From Comamonas endophytica (lineage in GTDB: Bacteria > Pseudomonadota > Gammaproteobacteria > Burkholderiales > Burkholderiaceae_C): 64,000 nucleotides of DNA. The stretch covers positions 248,001 to 312,000 of the forward strand of contig NZ_CP106882.1 of the NCBI RefSeq assembly GCF_023634805.2, in the 5' to 3' direction. Under the pieces are notes generated by a model that was not told the DNA's origin, ran no database searches, and saw only the letters and a program-made list of their open reading frames with translations. The position numbers were made by a program, and so were the translations under genes. Below, piece after piece: positions 8,470-20,716 of this stretch (positions are counted from its first letter, which is position 1; every line of letters starts with the position of its first letter).

Positions 8470-9267
8470 ATGAACGCCATTGTCCACACCCTGCCCCCCA
8501 CTGCCAGCGGCTTCGACCGCTGGCAGCTGCCTGCGCATGTGGCGCAGGCGGTCTGGCGCGGAACGGAGCTGGGAGGCACCAACGGGCGCGCTTTATCCAC
8601 GGGCTACGAAGCGCTGGACGCAGCCCTGCCAGGAGGCGGCTGGCCCACCCAGGGCCTGAGCGAGGTGCTGCTGGCGCAAGCCGCGCTATGCGAATGGCGG
8701 CTGCTGGGGCCCGCGCTGCCGGGTTTTCTGGCGGACAGGAACAGCCGCATCTACCTAGTCGCCCCGCCAAAAGCACCGCATGCCATGGGCCTGGCGCAGC
8801 TGGGCCTGGCGCCCGAGCAGTTGGTCTGGATAGACGTACAGGGTCCGGCCGACAGCCTGTGGGTGACCGAGCAGTTGATCAAGTCCGAAGCCTCGGGCGC
8901 AGTGCTGGCCTGGCTGCCGCAGGCGCGGCCCGAGCAGGTGCGGCGGCTGCAGGTGCTGGCGCTGCATTGCGATGCGCCGGTATTCCTGTTCCGCCCCGAG
9001 TCCGCCCTGCGCGATGCCTCGCCCGCGCCGCTGCGGGTGTCGGTGGCGCTGGGCGAGAGCTGGGGGCTGGAGGTGCGCATCCGCAAGCGCCGCGGCGCCA
9101 GCACCGACGCGGTGCTGCATCTGGAGGCCGTGCCCGGCAACCTGCATTCCGTTCTTCCCCCCCGGCTGCGCGCCCTGCCCGCGCCCGGGATGCAGCCCCA
9201 GGAGGAGACCCATGCACTGGGCCGCCCTGCTACCGCGACCGCTGCCCGGCTGCGCATCGCCCATTGA
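8470..9267 (+). CDS. imuA: SOS mutagenesis protein ImuA
   Basis: 265 residues of the ImuA (RecA/SulA-like) family. The segment LSTGYEALDAALPGGGWPTQGLSEVL is where RecA-like proteins hold the nucleotide-binding loop, here without the full GxxxxGK[ST]. ImuA works with ImuB and the polymerase DnaE2 in damage-induced mutagenesis. The gene begins directly after a LexA box and overlaps imuB by about 56 bases, the usual order of the cassette in beta- and alphaproteobacteria. Confidence 0.92.
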   Translation: MNAIVHTLPPTASGFDRWQLPAHVAQAVWRGTELGGTNGRALSTGYEALDAALPGGGWPTQGLSEVLLAQAALCEWRLLGPALPGFLADRNSRIYLVAPPKAPHAMGLAQLGLAPEQLVWIDVQGPADSLWVTEQLIKSEASGAVLAWLPQARPEQVRRLQVLALHCDAPVFLFRPESALRDASPAPLRVSVALGESWGLEVRIRKRRGASTDAVLHLEAVPGNLHSVLPPRLRALPAPGMQPQEETHALGRPATATAARLRIAH

Positions 9268-10516
9268 GCCGCGGGCGCTGGCCGTGTGGGCGCTGCAGTT
9301 CACGCCGCGCGTGGCCAGCGTCGAGGAAGCGGTGCTGCTGGAGGTCGAGGCCAGCCTGCGCCTGTTTGGCGGGATCGAAGCATTGCATGCATTGGTGGAA
9401 AGCGGCGCCAGCGAACTCGGCGCGCAGGTCGCCTGGGCGCCCACGGGCCTGGCGGCGCTGGCCCTTGCGCGCCAGGGGCGGGACGATGGCTTTGCCGGGC
9501 CGCTCGCCACGCTGCTCGACGCGCTGCCGCTCGAACACCTGAGCGCCGTCGCGCGCCACCAGGCAACCCTGGCGCGCGTCGGCTGCCGCACCCTGGGCCA
9601 GGTGCGCGCGCTGCCGCGCGGCGGCATGGCGCGGCGCTTCGATGCGCAGCTGTTGGCCGCGCTCGACCAGGCCTATGGCCTGCGCCCCGAGGCCTATGAC
9701 TGGACCAGCCTGCCCGAGAACTTCGAGGTGCGGCTGGAGCTGATGTCGCGCGTGGAAACCGCGCCCGAGCTGCTGGCGGGCGCACGCGTGCTGCTGCTGC
9801 AGATGGCCGGCTGGCTGCGCGCGCGCCAGCTTGGCGCCACGGCCTTCACGCTGCGCTGGCTCCACGATGCCATGCGCTCGCGCGCCGCGGGCGAAGGCGG
9901 CGAACTTCAGATCCGCACCGCCGAGGCCACGCAGAACGTCGAGCATTTCGCGCGGCTGCTGGGCGAACATCTGGACAAGACCGAGCTGCTGGCGCCCGCG
10001 GGCGAGCTGATCCTCGTCGCCACCCAGGTCGAGCCACTGGTCGAAGCCAGCCGCTCGCTGATCCCCGACGCCGCGCACCAGGGCGCCTCGACACGGCTCG
10101 CGCTCGAGCGCATCCAGGCGCGGCTGGGCGAGGATTGCATCCGCCGCCCGCAGCTCGGCGCCGACCATCGCCTGGAATGGATGCAGCAGTGGACCTCCGC
10201 CGAGCCGCGCCGCAATGCCAGGCCCCAGCCGCTGCATGGCCTGCCGCTGCCGACCTGGGTGCTCGATACCCCGCTGCGCCTGGTCGAGCGCTTCAACCGT
10301 CCGCTCTACCAGGGACCGCTGCAGCTGCTGCTCGGCCCGGACCGCGTCGAGGGCGGCTGGTGGCATCGCACGCAGGCGGACGGCAGCGAGATCAGCTGCA
10401 ATGTCCAGCGCGACTACTGGCTCGCGCGCAGCGAGCACGCGGGCCTGCTGTGGGTCTTCCAGGCGCGGCTGGCCGGCGACGAGACCGCCTGGTTCCTGCA
10501 CGGCCACTACGGATGA
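9212..10516 (+). CDS. imuB: Y-family polymerase-like protein ImuB
   Basis: 434 residues in the Y-family polymerase fold: palm/finger segment with ASLRLFGG, helix-hairpin region (LARVGCRTLGQVRALPRGGMARRFG-like), little-finger domain, and the C-terminal ImuB tail. ImuB family members lack the catalytic acidic residues and act as an adaptor linking the beta clamp, ImuA and DnaE2. The ATG at 9212 follows AGGAGG with good spacing and overlaps the end of imuA. The reading frame is open further upstream, but that part is only out-of-frame imuA sequence. Confidence 0.92.
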   Translation: MHWAALLPRPLPGCASPIEPRALAVWALQFTPRVASVEEAVLLEVEASLRLFGGIEALHALVESGASELGAQVAWAPTGLAALALARQGRDDGFAGPLATLLDALPLEHLSAVARHQATLARVGCRTLGQVRALPRGGMARRFDAQLLAALDQAYGLRPEAYDWTSLPENFEVRLELMSRVETAPELLAGARVLLLQMAGWLRARQLGATAFTLRWLHDAMRSRAAGEGGELQIRTAEATQNVEHFARLLGEHLDKTELLAPAGELILVATQVEPLVEASRSLIPDAAHQGASTRLALERIQARLGEDCIRRPQLGADHRLEWMQQWTSAEPRRNARPQPLHGLPLPTWVLDTPLRLVERFNRPLYQGPLQLLLGPDRVEGGWWHRTQADGSEISCNVQRDYWLARSEHAGLLWVFQARLAGDETAWFLHGHYG

Positions 10517-10522
10517 ACGGCC

Positions 10523-13636
<3,114 letters not shown>

Positions 13637-13646
13637 GTTACTACCC

Positions 13647-14243
13647 ATGAACCAAAGCAGTTTATTTGGCAATGAGGAGGTGCACGCCTCGATTCCGGGG
13701 TTGGTTTACCAGCCGGAATTTCTGAGCGTCGAAGAGGAGCGGGAACTTATCGACACCATCTGCACGCTGCCTCTTCACGCGGCCAAGTACAAGCAATACC
13801 TGGCGCGGCGGCGAGTGATGAGCTTTGGCGGGTCCTATGACTTCGATACCAATCAGCTCCTCCCCGCTTCTTCGCTGGATGCGCGTTTGCTGCCGCTGCG
13901 GGATCGCGTCGCCGCCTGGCAAGGGGTTCCTGCCGAATCGCTGGTGCATGCGCTCGTGGCCGAGTACGCGCCAGGCACACCACTGGGGTGGCATAGGGAT
14001 GTGCCTAACTTCGAGCGGATTATCGGGATTTCACTGGGGAGCGAGGCTACGCTGCGGTTTCGGCCTTATCCGTATCGGGCTGAGGTTCCGCGGCAAGTGG
14101 TGGAGCTTTGCGTGCAGCCGCGGTCTGTCTATGTGATGGCTGACGAGGCGCGGTGGGGGTGGCAGCATTGCGTAGAGGCTACGCGGGGGTTGAGGTGGTC
14201 AATCACATTTAGAGACTTTCGAGGGAGGACAGTTGAAGGATGA
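13647..14243 (+). CDS. alkB: Alkylated DNA repair dioxygenase AlkB
   Basis: 198 residues with the Fe(II)/2-oxoglutarate dioxygenase core: the HxD pair in GWHRDVPNFE, the distal iron-binding histidine in WQHCVEATRG, and the 2-oxoglutarate-binding arginines in RGLRWSITFRDFR. It removes methyl groups from 1-methyladenine and 3-methylcytosine by oxidation. The start at 13647 gives the family N-terminus. The close spacing after dnaE2 suggests LexA-driven co-expression with the mutagenesis cassette, which pairs lesion reversal with lesion bypass. Confidence 0.93.
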   Translation: MNQSSLFGNEEVHASIPGLVYQPEFLSVEEERELIDTICTLPLHAAKYKQYLARRRVMSFGGSYDFDTNQLLPASSLDARLLPLRDRVAAWQGVPAESLVHALVAEYAPGTPLGWHRDVPNFERIIGISLGSEATLRFRPYPYRAEVPRQVVELCVQPRSVYVMADEARWGWQHCVEATRGLRWSITFRDFRGRTVEG

Positions 14244-14390
14244 TTTTCTATCGACGATTGGCAACTCAATGGCCATGGATATCACCACAAGCATTATTTT
14301 GGAAACGTGACGCCAGAACCCTTTGTTAGCTTTGAAGATACAGAAGAAAAATTTGAAGCTGACTGGCTTGTATTCAAGGAAACAAGATGA
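14244..14390 (+). pseudogene. 5'-truncated toxin-like gene fragment (TumE/DUF6516-like)
   Basis: Directly after the alkB stop, one frame reads DDWQLNGHGYHHKHYFG, then a PEPFVSFEDTEEKF segment, and ends at TGA 14388-14390. There is no start codon: the frame opens at the alkB stop, so the 5' part is lost. The stop overlaps the ATG of the next ORF as ATGA, a toxin-antitoxin style junction. Base composition is less GC-rich than the neighbours. The family name is my recognition of the small proteins that sit before this type of antitoxin and is tentative. Confidence 0.4.
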
Positions 14391-14709
14391 CCCAGTTGAA
14401 AACCCAAACCGGCACCGAAGCCGAATTCTTCAAGCGTGGTCGCGACATCGCCAAGGCTGCCGATGCAGGCAAAGCCATTCCAGAGACCCATCTCCTGACC
14501 TTTGCAGACCCTGCGGATATGCTGGCGGTGTCCACACCAAAGCGTCTGGAGCTGTTCAAAGCGCTTCGAGTCCAACGGATTCCATTACGGCACTCGCAGA
14601 GCGCGTCAATCGCGACCGCAGCTCGGTAAGCAGGGATCTGACCATCCTGGAAAAGGCTGGAATCGTTTCGGTAAAAACGCGTCCGCATCCTGGTCACGGC
14701 ATCATTTAG
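14387..14709 (+). pseudogene. Frameshifted HTH antitoxin (HVO_A0114/TumA-like)
   Basis: The first frame (14387-14629) gives 80 residues with PADMLAVSTPKRLELFKAL, the start of a winged helix. At about 14568 the homology moves by one base to the frame ending at 14709, which supplies SITALAERVNRDRSSVSRDL and EKAGIVSVKTRPHPGHG, the rest of the same winged helix. Joined, they give about 107 residues typical of this DNA-binding antitoxin family. With the truncated upstream gene this marks a dead toxin-antitoxin pair. Confidence 0.55.
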
Positions 14710-14740
14710 AAAGCTCAGGTTGTCGCTGAAAAAATCACGC

Positions 14741-14959
14741 TCAGCGTCGTACTTTAAGCAAAATTGAGGAAAGATCGTCGTGCTTGTCGCGCATGGATTC
14801 GTTTCCAGAACCATTCGTGCGCTTGCTCGCCAGGACTTCTCCGATTTCTTCGACTGGCAGTTGGGCAATGGGGAACTGCTGAAGCTCATGCTGCTGGACC
14901 GATTGCCTGTGCGCCTTGGCCAGATGGAAAGCACGATGCGCAATCTTTGAGTTCTGCAT
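14741..14959 (-). CDS. Hypothetical small protein, doubtful
   Basis: A 72-residue open frame with a polar, helix-prone composition (QNSKIAHRAFHLAKAHRQSV, then PVEEIGEVLASKR). I do not recognise it. It lies in the lower-GC gap of about 280 bases between the antitoxin remnant and the LysR gene. There is no clear ribosome binding site, so it may be another remnant. Confidence 0.22.
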   Translation of the reverse strand: MQNSKIAHRAFHLAKAHRQSVQQHELQQFPIAQLPVEEIGEVLASKRTNGSGNESMRDKHDDLSSILLKVRR

Positions 14960-14992
14960 CGGGCCCCGCACCGCCCCCGCCCAGCACCACCC

Positions 14993-15931
14993 TCAAAGAA
15001 AATACGCCGCGTCCGCCTGCACCCGAGGCGCCACCACCGCATCCACCCACTCCAGCCAGGCCCGGGTCTTCGCATCCATGAAATGGCGCGTCGGGTAGAG
15101 CGCATACACGCCAATGTCCGGCGAGCGCCATTGCGGCAAGACCCTTTTGAGCTGGCCGGCGCGGATTTGGTCGATGACCGAGAACAGGGGCAGCAAGGCA
15201 AGGCCGCCGCCGCGCATGGCCACCTCGACCAGCAATTCCGGCGTGTCCGCAATGACCTGGCCTTTGGGCTCCAGGGGGGTGACCCGGCCGTCGCCAGTGG
15301 TCAGCCGCCATTCCGTGGTGATGGAGGGGTTCACTAAACGGATGCAGTCGTAGCCGTGCAACTGCTCGGGATTGCCTGGTTCGCCATGCAGGGCCAGGTA
15401 TGCCGGCGACGCGCACAGCACGGCGAAAGTGGTGCCAATGCGGCGCGCCACCGTGCCGGAATTCTGCAGGGTCTCCGCGAGGTAGAGGCTGACGTCGGCG
15501 CCGCGCGCCAGCAAGTCGGGCTCGTATTGCGACGCGCTGTACTCCACCACCAGCTCGGGATGGCTCGCGCAGAAGCCGGCCAGGGCCGGCGCGACATAGT
15601 GCTGGCCGAAGCTGGCCATGCATTGCACCCGGAGCCTGCCCCGCGGGCGAATCGTTGCGCCCGATGCATCGGCCTCGGCATCCTGGACCAGGGCTATGAC
15701 CTCCCGGCAGCGCTCGGCGTAGGCCTGACCCGCTTCCGTCAGCGCGCGCTGGCGGGTGGTGCGCTGCAGCAGCTTGATGCCCAGCCGCTCCTCGAGATCG
15801 GACACGAGGCGCGAGATCTGTGCGGTGGTCAGGCCCATTTGATGTCCGGCAGCGCTGAAGCTCCCGCTGTCCACCACACGAAGAAAGGCCTGCATCGCAT
15901 GCAACAGACCGGTATCAAGTTTTTTACGCAT
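14993..15931 (-). CDS. LysR-family transcriptional regulator
   Basis: 312 residues: N-terminal winged helix (FLRVVDSGSFSAAGHQMGLT, QISRLVSDLEERLG) and a periplasmic-binding-protein-like effector domain of the CrgA/AaeR group. I chose the ATG at 15931 (MRKKLDTG), 13 residues ahead of the helix-turn-helix. In-frame ATGs at 15961 and 15988 are possible. It is divergent from the EamA transporter at 16021, its likely target. The effector is unknown. Confidence 0.88.
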   Translation of the reverse strand: MRKKLDTGLLHAMQAFLRVVDSGSFSAAGHQMGLTTAQISRLVSDLEERLGIKLLQRTTRQRALTEAGQAYAERCREVIALVQDAEADASGATIRPRGRLRVQCMASFGQHYVAPALAGFCASHPELVVEYSASQYEPDLLARGADVSLYLAETLQNSGTVARRIGTTFAVLCASPAYLALHGEPGNPEQLHGYDCIRLVNPSITTEWRLTTGDGRVTPLEPKGQVIADTPELLVEVAMRGGGLALLPLFSVIDQIRAGQLKRVLPQWRSPDIGVYALYPTRHFMDAKTRAWLEWVDAVVAPRVQADAAYFL

Positions 15932-16020
15932 TACGCAATATTCATTCAAGCGAAGTCGCATTGTTGCTTCCACAGAATGTTTGGACAATGCGCCCTTTGG
16001 TCCAGCTCAGTGTTTTCCCT

Positions 16021-16983
16021 ATGTTTCGCTCATCCAGAGGTGCCTTCAACGGTGCGCCGCGCCTCCTGACGCTTCTCGCGCTGCTGCTTCCGCCCCTGCT
16101 GTGGGCCGGCAACTTCATCGTGGGCCGAGGTATACGCGACGACCTGCCCCCAGGCACCCTGGCGTTCGCGCGGCACCTCCTTGCCCTGGCTTGTCTACTG
16201 CCCTTTTGCTGGCGCAATCTGCGCAAGGATGCGGCCCTGTTCTGGCAGGCCCGCCACGCGCTCGCGCGCACTGCGCTGTGCGGCATGGTCCTGTTCAACG
16301 TGCTGCTCTACTTCGGCCTGCAGTCGACCGAGGCCAACAATGCCGTTCTGTTCAACTCCGCCATCCCGCTGCTGATCGGTGCCTTGTCGCTCGTCCTGCT
16401 GCGCGAGCGTCTCACGCTCAGGCAAGCGGCGGGGCTGGCCGTCTCCACTGCAGGCATCCTGACCATCGTCGGACGGGGCGACCTGCAGACGCTGCTGCAT
16501 CTGCGGTTCTCCGGAGGAGACCTGCTGGTGCTTGCCGGCGTGGCCTCCTTTGCGCTGTATTCCATCTGGCTGCGCGACATACCGCCGGCGCTGAACCGCC
16601 TGAGCGTGCTCTGCGCCCAGATCTTCATCGCCACCGTGCTCATGCTGCCACTGGCTCTGTTCGAGCTCTACAGCGGCAAGGCCCCTGCATGGAGCTGGTC
16701 CGCCGGTGCCGCGATCGCCTATGTGGCCGTGGGCAGCTCGATCGTGGCCACGCTTCTCTATGCCTCGTCGGTCCGTGCCTTCGGTGCGAACCGGGCGGGC
16801 CTGTGCATCCACCTCGTGCCGGTGTTCGGCATCGTCCTCAGCTCCGTGCTCCTGGGCGAGACAGTGCGCCCCTATCACCTGCAAGGCACGCTGTTGATCC
16901 TGGCAGGCCTTGTCATCTGCACTGCGAAGCTGCCGCTTCAAGCCGTGATGAAAGGTCTTCGCCGCCGGCCGCTGGAGCCATAG
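16021..16983 (+). CDS. EamA/DMT-family transporter
   Basis: 320 residues with ten predicted membrane segments in two EamA repeats of about 140 residues, for example LLPPLLWAGNFIVGRG at the start and VPVFGIVLSSVLLGE in the second half. Family members export amino acids or other metabolites. The substrate cannot be read from sequence. It is divergent from a LysR regulator. The start at 16021 is chosen for the short N-terminus before segment 1; an ATG at 15988 is also in frame. Confidence 0.88.
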   Translation: MFRSSRGAFNGAPRLLTLLALLLPPLLWAGNFIVGRGIRDDLPPGTLAFARHLLALACLLPFCWRNLRKDAALFWQARHALARTALCGMVLFNVLLYFGLQSTEANNAVLFNSAIPLLIGALSLVLLRERLTLRQAAGLAVSTAGILTIVGRGDLQTLLHLRFSGGDLLVLAGVASFALYSIWLRDIPPALNRLSVLCAQIFIATVLMLPLALFELYSGKAPAWSWSAGAAIAYVAVGSSIVATLLYASSVRAFGANRAGLCIHLVPVFGIVLSSVLLGETVRPYHLQGTLLILAGLVICTAKLPLQAVMKGLRRRPLEP

Positions 16984-17108
16984 AAGCACAGGCGGCGCCT
17001 GCCTGCACCATCACTGCGGGCAAGCGTTGGACGCTGGATCACGTTGAAATTGTTCTGGACGCCAAAGGTCAAGCCCCAGGCTTGAAATGCATGGACAATT
17101 TCTTCCTT

Positions 17109-18368
17109 ATGAACCATCCGAAACGCCCTGATCCAGGCCAAGCCAATTCATCGCGCCCAGACGATGAAGGCTCCAACCCAGGCGATACACGAGGCTCGTT
17201 TCTCGAAGTCTTGCTGGTGTTTCTCAAGCTGGGCCTGACGTCATTTGGCGGGCCTGTCGCTCACCTGGGATACTTTCGTACGGAGTTCGTGGATCGCCGA
17301 AAATGGCTTGACGACAGAAGCTACTCGGATTTGGTGGCGTTGTGCCAGTTTCTGCCTGGCCCCGCCAGCAGCCAGGTAGGCATGGCATTGGGATTGGGCC
17401 GTTGCGGCTGGGGCGGAGCCCTGGCCGCGTGGCTCGGGTTCACGCTTCCCTCGGCAATTGCACTCATTCTTTTTGCCATCGGGGTTTCGCAATGGGCAGT
17501 GCTTGCGCAACCCGGAGCCCTGCACGGGCTGAAAGTCGTGGCGGTCGCGGTCGTTGCGCAAGCCGTGTGGGGAATGGCCAAATCCCTCTGTCCCGACCGT
17601 CTGCGCGCCGGCTTGGCTATTGCGGCAGCCCTGCTGGTGCTTGCCGTACCTTCGGCCGTCGGGCAGATCACGGCCATTGCCCTGGGTGGTGCGGTCGGCA
17701 GATGGATGCTGAAGCTGAACCAGCTGCCCATGGCGCAGCACCGCGACTATGGAGTGAGCAAGATGGCAGGAGCTGCCTTGCTGGGAATCTTTGTGCTGCT
17801 GCTTGCGCTGCCGCCTCTCATAGACTCGTTGGGCCATTCTCCAGCCCTGAGCGTTTTCAGTGATTTCTACCAGGCGGGAGCCTTGGTGTTCGGCGGCGGG
17901 CATGTCGTGCTCCCCTTGCTGCAAGCAAGCGTGGTGCCAGACGGCGGGGTATCAAACGAGGCATTTCTTGCAGGTTACGGTGCGGCACAGGCCGTGCCAG
18001 GCCCCTTGTTCACGTTTGCCGCCTACCTGGGTGCGGCCATGCCCGCTCCTTTCGGCGGGTGGATGGGTGGTCTCGCTCTGCTGGCAGCGATTTTTCTTCC
18101 CGCTTTCCTGCTGGTCATTGGCGCACTGCCCTATTGGGAGCCATTGCGCCGGCATGCGGGGGTGCAAAGATCCATGGCAGGCGTGAATGCGGCGGTGGTC
18201 GGGATTTTGGCCGCGGCACTTTATGACCCAGTGTGGACGAATGCAATCCATTCGAGAACCGATTTCGGCTTGGCTCTGGCTGCCTTTGGGCTGCTGGTCT
18301 ACGCCCGGCTATCGCCGGTGCTCGTGGTGCTGCTGACGGCGCTTGCTGGGTGGCTGCTGTCACTCTGA
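17109..18368 (+). CDS. chrA: Chromate transporter (ChrA, long-chain type)
   Basis: 419 residues with two homologous halves. The first holds KLGLTSFGGPVAHLGYFRTE and FLPGPASSQVGMALG; the second holds the GALVFGGGHVVLPLLQ and PGPLFTFAAYLGA repeats of the same motifs, giving about ten membrane segments. ChrA exports chromate and lowers Cr(VI) toxicity. The first 35 residues are polar. Starts at 17109 and 17091 are both in frame, and neither has a strong ribosome binding site. No chrB-type regulator is nearby. Confidence 0.93.
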   Translation: MNHPKRPDPGQANSSRPDDEGSNPGDTRGSFLEVLLVFLKLGLTSFGGPVAHLGYFRTEFVDRRKWLDDRSYSDLVALCQFLPGPASSQVGMALGLGRCGWGGALAAWLGFTLPSAIALILFAIGVSQWAVLAQPGALHGLKVVAVAVVAQAVWGMAKSLCPDRLRAGLAIAAALLVLAVPSAVGQITAIALGGAVGRWMLKLNQLPMAQHRDYGVSKMAGAALLGIFVLLLALPPLIDSLGHSPALSVFSDFYQAGALVFGGGHVVLPLLQASVVPDGGVSNEAFLAGYGAAQAVPGPLFTFAAYLGAAMPAPFGGWMGGLALLAAIFLPAFLLVIGALPYWEPLRRHAGVQRSMAGVNAAVVGILAAALYDPVWTNAIHSRTDFGLALAAFGLLVYARLSPVLVVLLTALAGWLLSL

Positions 18369-18621
18369 GGCCAGTGAGCGCCGAGGGCGCATACCGGCAG
18401 TGCAGCCTGGCCGCAAGCCGCTGGGGGACTCCAAGACCTGCCCCGATGCGCCATTGGACCGCACGCCGCCGGGAACTTCGCGACGCCACGCTGCCGAACT
18501 GCAAGCACAAGCATTGAAGGCACAGCACCCCATCCGCCGCCTGCCTCATCCCGTCAACATGATCGACGTGAACAGTGGGAGCACGACGATGGACTGGAAG
18601 AGCACTCAGGAGCGCATCAAC

Positions 18622-19563
18622 ATGTGCCAAAAACATCCAGGCGATGATGAGCCCGGCACGCTCCTCGCCAGCGGGCCTGGGCGCGAGGCCCGCATGGCCG
18701 GTCACCTCATGGCCACCCCCAACGCCGGCCCCAAGCCCAGCGCCACGCTGGTGGCCATGCAGCGTGCCGCGCACCAGCTGCTGGACCGGCCCCTGGTGCT
18801 CGACGACCCCGTCGCCCTGGCCTTGCTGGATTCGGCCGAAGCGCAGTCGCTGCGTGACAATCCGGGCAGCTTGCGCCATCAGGCGTCGCTGGATCTGCGC
18901 GGCGCCGTGGTCGTGCGCGGCCGGCTCGCCGACGATGTCTGGCTCGAGGCGAACGGGCGCGGCATCGGGCAGTACGTCATCCTCGGCGCAGGGCTCGATA
19001 CCAGCGCCTATCGCCAACCCGGCATGGCGGGCCGCATCTTCGAAGTCGATCTGCCCGCCATGCAGCAATGGAAACAGGCGCGACTGCAGGCGGCAGGCAT
19101 TGCCCTGCCCCCGTCGCTGCGCTTCGTTCCGGTCGATTTCGAGCGCGTCGGCCTTGCGCAGGGCTTGGCACTTGCCGGCTTCGACACGGACGCACCCGCC
19201 ATTTTCAGCTGGCTCGGCGTGACCATGTATCTCGACCTGGCCGCGGTGCAGCAAACCTTGCGCTTCATCGGCGGCTGCGCCAAAGGCAGCGCCGTGCTGC
19301 TGGAGTACGCCCTGCCGCTGCAGGGCCTGCCGCCCGCCGTGCGCACTGCCATGGAACAGCTCATCGCGCAGATCGCCGAGCGTGGCGAACCCTGGAAAAG
19401 CTTCTTCGAGCCGGCTGCCCTGTCCGCGATGCTCACCGCATCGGGTTTCAGCAACTGCCATGCCTGGACCCCCGAGGAGCTGAACCAGCGCTACCTGGCG
19501 AACCGCTGCGATGGGCTGCGCATCGGAGGAGTTTCAACGCGTCTGGTGCTTGCCACCGTATGA
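18622..19563 (+). CDS. Class I SAM-dependent methyltransferase (LCMT-like)
   Basis: 313 residues of the family related to leucine carboxyl methyltransferases. The SAM-binding motif is YVILGAGLDTSAYR, followed by the acidic residue of FEVDLP and the FSWLGVTMYLD block. Bacterial members include polyketide O-methyltransferases and many of unknown substrate. The ATG at 18622 has AGGAG nine bases upstream. In-frame ATGs at 18559 and 18589 are less well supported. The 250 bases between chrA and this gene hold no feature I can name. Confidence 0.82.
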   Translation: MCQKHPGDDEPGTLLASGPGREARMAGHLMATPNAGPKPSATLVAMQRAAHQLLDRPLVLDDPVALALLDSAEAQSLRDNPGSLRHQASLDLRGAVVVRGRLADDVWLEANGRGIGQYVILGAGLDTSAYRQPGMAGRIFEVDLPAMQQWKQARLQAAGIALPPSLRFVPVDFERVGLAQGLALAGFDTDAPAIFSWLGVTMYLDLAAVQQTLRFIGGCAKGSAVLLEYALPLQGLPPAVRTAMEQLIAQIAERGEPWKSFFEPAALSAMLTASGFSNCHAWTPEELNQRYLANRCDGLRIGGVSTRLVLATV

Positions 19564-19668
19564 CCTCATGGCCTGAGGCCCGTCGACCATCTGGATCGCC
19601 ATCTTGCGCAACCGCTGCATGGCAGCTGTCTGCGGGCAGCTTACGAAAGCTTCCGCCCAGAAACAACC

Positions 19669-20100
19669 ATGAGAAGATTCGCTTCCTCTTCAGGATTTTC
19701 CATGGGCATCGGCGACAACCTCAAGGTATGGGCAAGGCGCATCAAGCGCGACGGCGTGACGCTCTGGTTCGCGGGCAGGCACCCCAGCACGCCTTGGCAT
19801 GCGAAGGCCCTGGGCCTTTTCGTGGTGGCCTATGCGCTCAGCCCCATTGATCTCATCCCGGATTTCATACCGGTGCTGGGATACGTGGACGACATCCTGC
19901 TGCTTCCGGCGCTCATCTGGCTGGCGGTCAAGCTGTTGCCACCAGCGGTGCTTTCCGAATGCCGTCTTCAAGCCGATGCATGGATGGCTGAAAACGGCAA
20001 AAAGCCCAGCAGCAGGGCGGGCGCCGTCCTGATCATCGCGCTGTGGATGGCAATGGGAATCGCCGCGTGGCTCTGGTGGTCGCCCTTCCTGCGTTCGTGA
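19669..20100 (+). CDS. YkvA/DUF1232 family membrane protein
   Basis: 143 residues with the DUF1232 signature SPIDLIPDFIPVLGYVDD embedded in a hydrophobic hairpin, and one more membrane segment at the C-terminus (VLIIALWMAMGIAAWLWW). Function of the family is not established. A second ATG at 19702 (MGIGDNLK) would give 132 residues. Confidence 0.82.
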   Translation: MRRFASSSGFSMGIGDNLKVWARRIKRDGVTLWFAGRHPSTPWHAKALGLFVVAYALSPIDLIPDFIPVLGYVDDILLLPALIWLAVKLLPPAVLSECRLQADAWMAENGKKPSSRAGAVLIIALWMAMGIAAWLWWSPFLRS

Positions 20101-20224
20101 AGGGCCGCCCAGACCGATTGGAATCCCGGCCACGGCCAGCGCACCCGCACCACGGCCGAATGCATCGTCCCATGGTGCAGCTTCGCGGCTACCGGGTGAG
20201 CCAGGAGCACAGATAGGCCAGGAC

Positions 20225-20256
20225 AAAAAAAACCGGCCTGCGGGGGCCGGTTCTTT
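20225..20256 (-). terminator. Intrinsic terminator of the RRM gene
   Basis: Inverted arms AACCGGCC and GGCCGGTT enclose a short GC loop. On the minus strand the hairpin is followed by eight Ts, placed 20-50 bases after the RRM stop. The plus side also has TTCTTTT, so it could work in both directions and end the DUF1232 transcript. Confidence 0.85.
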
Positions 20257-20273
20257 TGACCGAAGTTGGTGGC

Positions 20274-20621
20274 TCAGTAGCGGCCGCCGCCAAACCCGCC
20301 GTTGCCATAGCCCACACCGGAGCGCTTGCTGGCAGTGAAGCCACCATCGTTGCGGCCGCCCGAGCGGCCTTCTTCGCGGGGGCGGGCCAGGTTGACCGTG
20401 ATCGCGCGGCCGTCGACGGACACGCCGTTCAGCGCATCGATGGCCGCCTGGGCGGTTTCGGCAGTGGCCATCTCCACGAAGCCGAAGCCCTTGGAGCGGC
20501 CGGTTTCGCGGTCCATCATGACCCTGGCGGAGGAAACGCTGCCGAACTCGGCGAAGTTGCTTTCCAGGCTGTCATTGGTCACGGAGTAAGGCAGGTTGCC
20601 AACGTAGATTTTGGTGCTCAT
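20274..20621 (-). CDS. RRM-type RNA-binding protein with Gly/Arg tail
   Basis: 115 residues. One RNA recognition motif covers about residues 3-80, with RNP2 IYVGNLPY and RNP1 KGFGFVEM. A tail of about 30 residues rich in Gly, Arg and Ser ends in GNGGFGGGRY. This is the layout of the bacterial cold-inducible RNA-binding proteins. It is the last gene before the terminator and follows a small ORF and a long leader. Confidence 0.93.
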   Translation of the reverse strand: MSTKIYVGNLPYSVTNDSLESNFAEFGSVSSARVMMDRETGRSKGFGFVEMATAETAQAAIDALNGVSVDGRAITVNLARPREEGRSGGRNDGGFTASKRSGVGYGNGGFGGGRY

Positions 20622-20716
20622 GGAAATGCTTTCTTTGATGCTGGTGCAGGGCGAACGATGCACCGTGGGAACAGCTGTGCGCAGGGGAGTGCGCAGCGGG
20701 GATGGGACGCCGGCCA

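Noticed and set aside
14779..14950. Plus-strand frame starting GTG with LVAHGFVSRTIRALARQ
   Set aside because: Short, no ribosome binding site, no domain; it overlaps an equally weak minus-strand frame.
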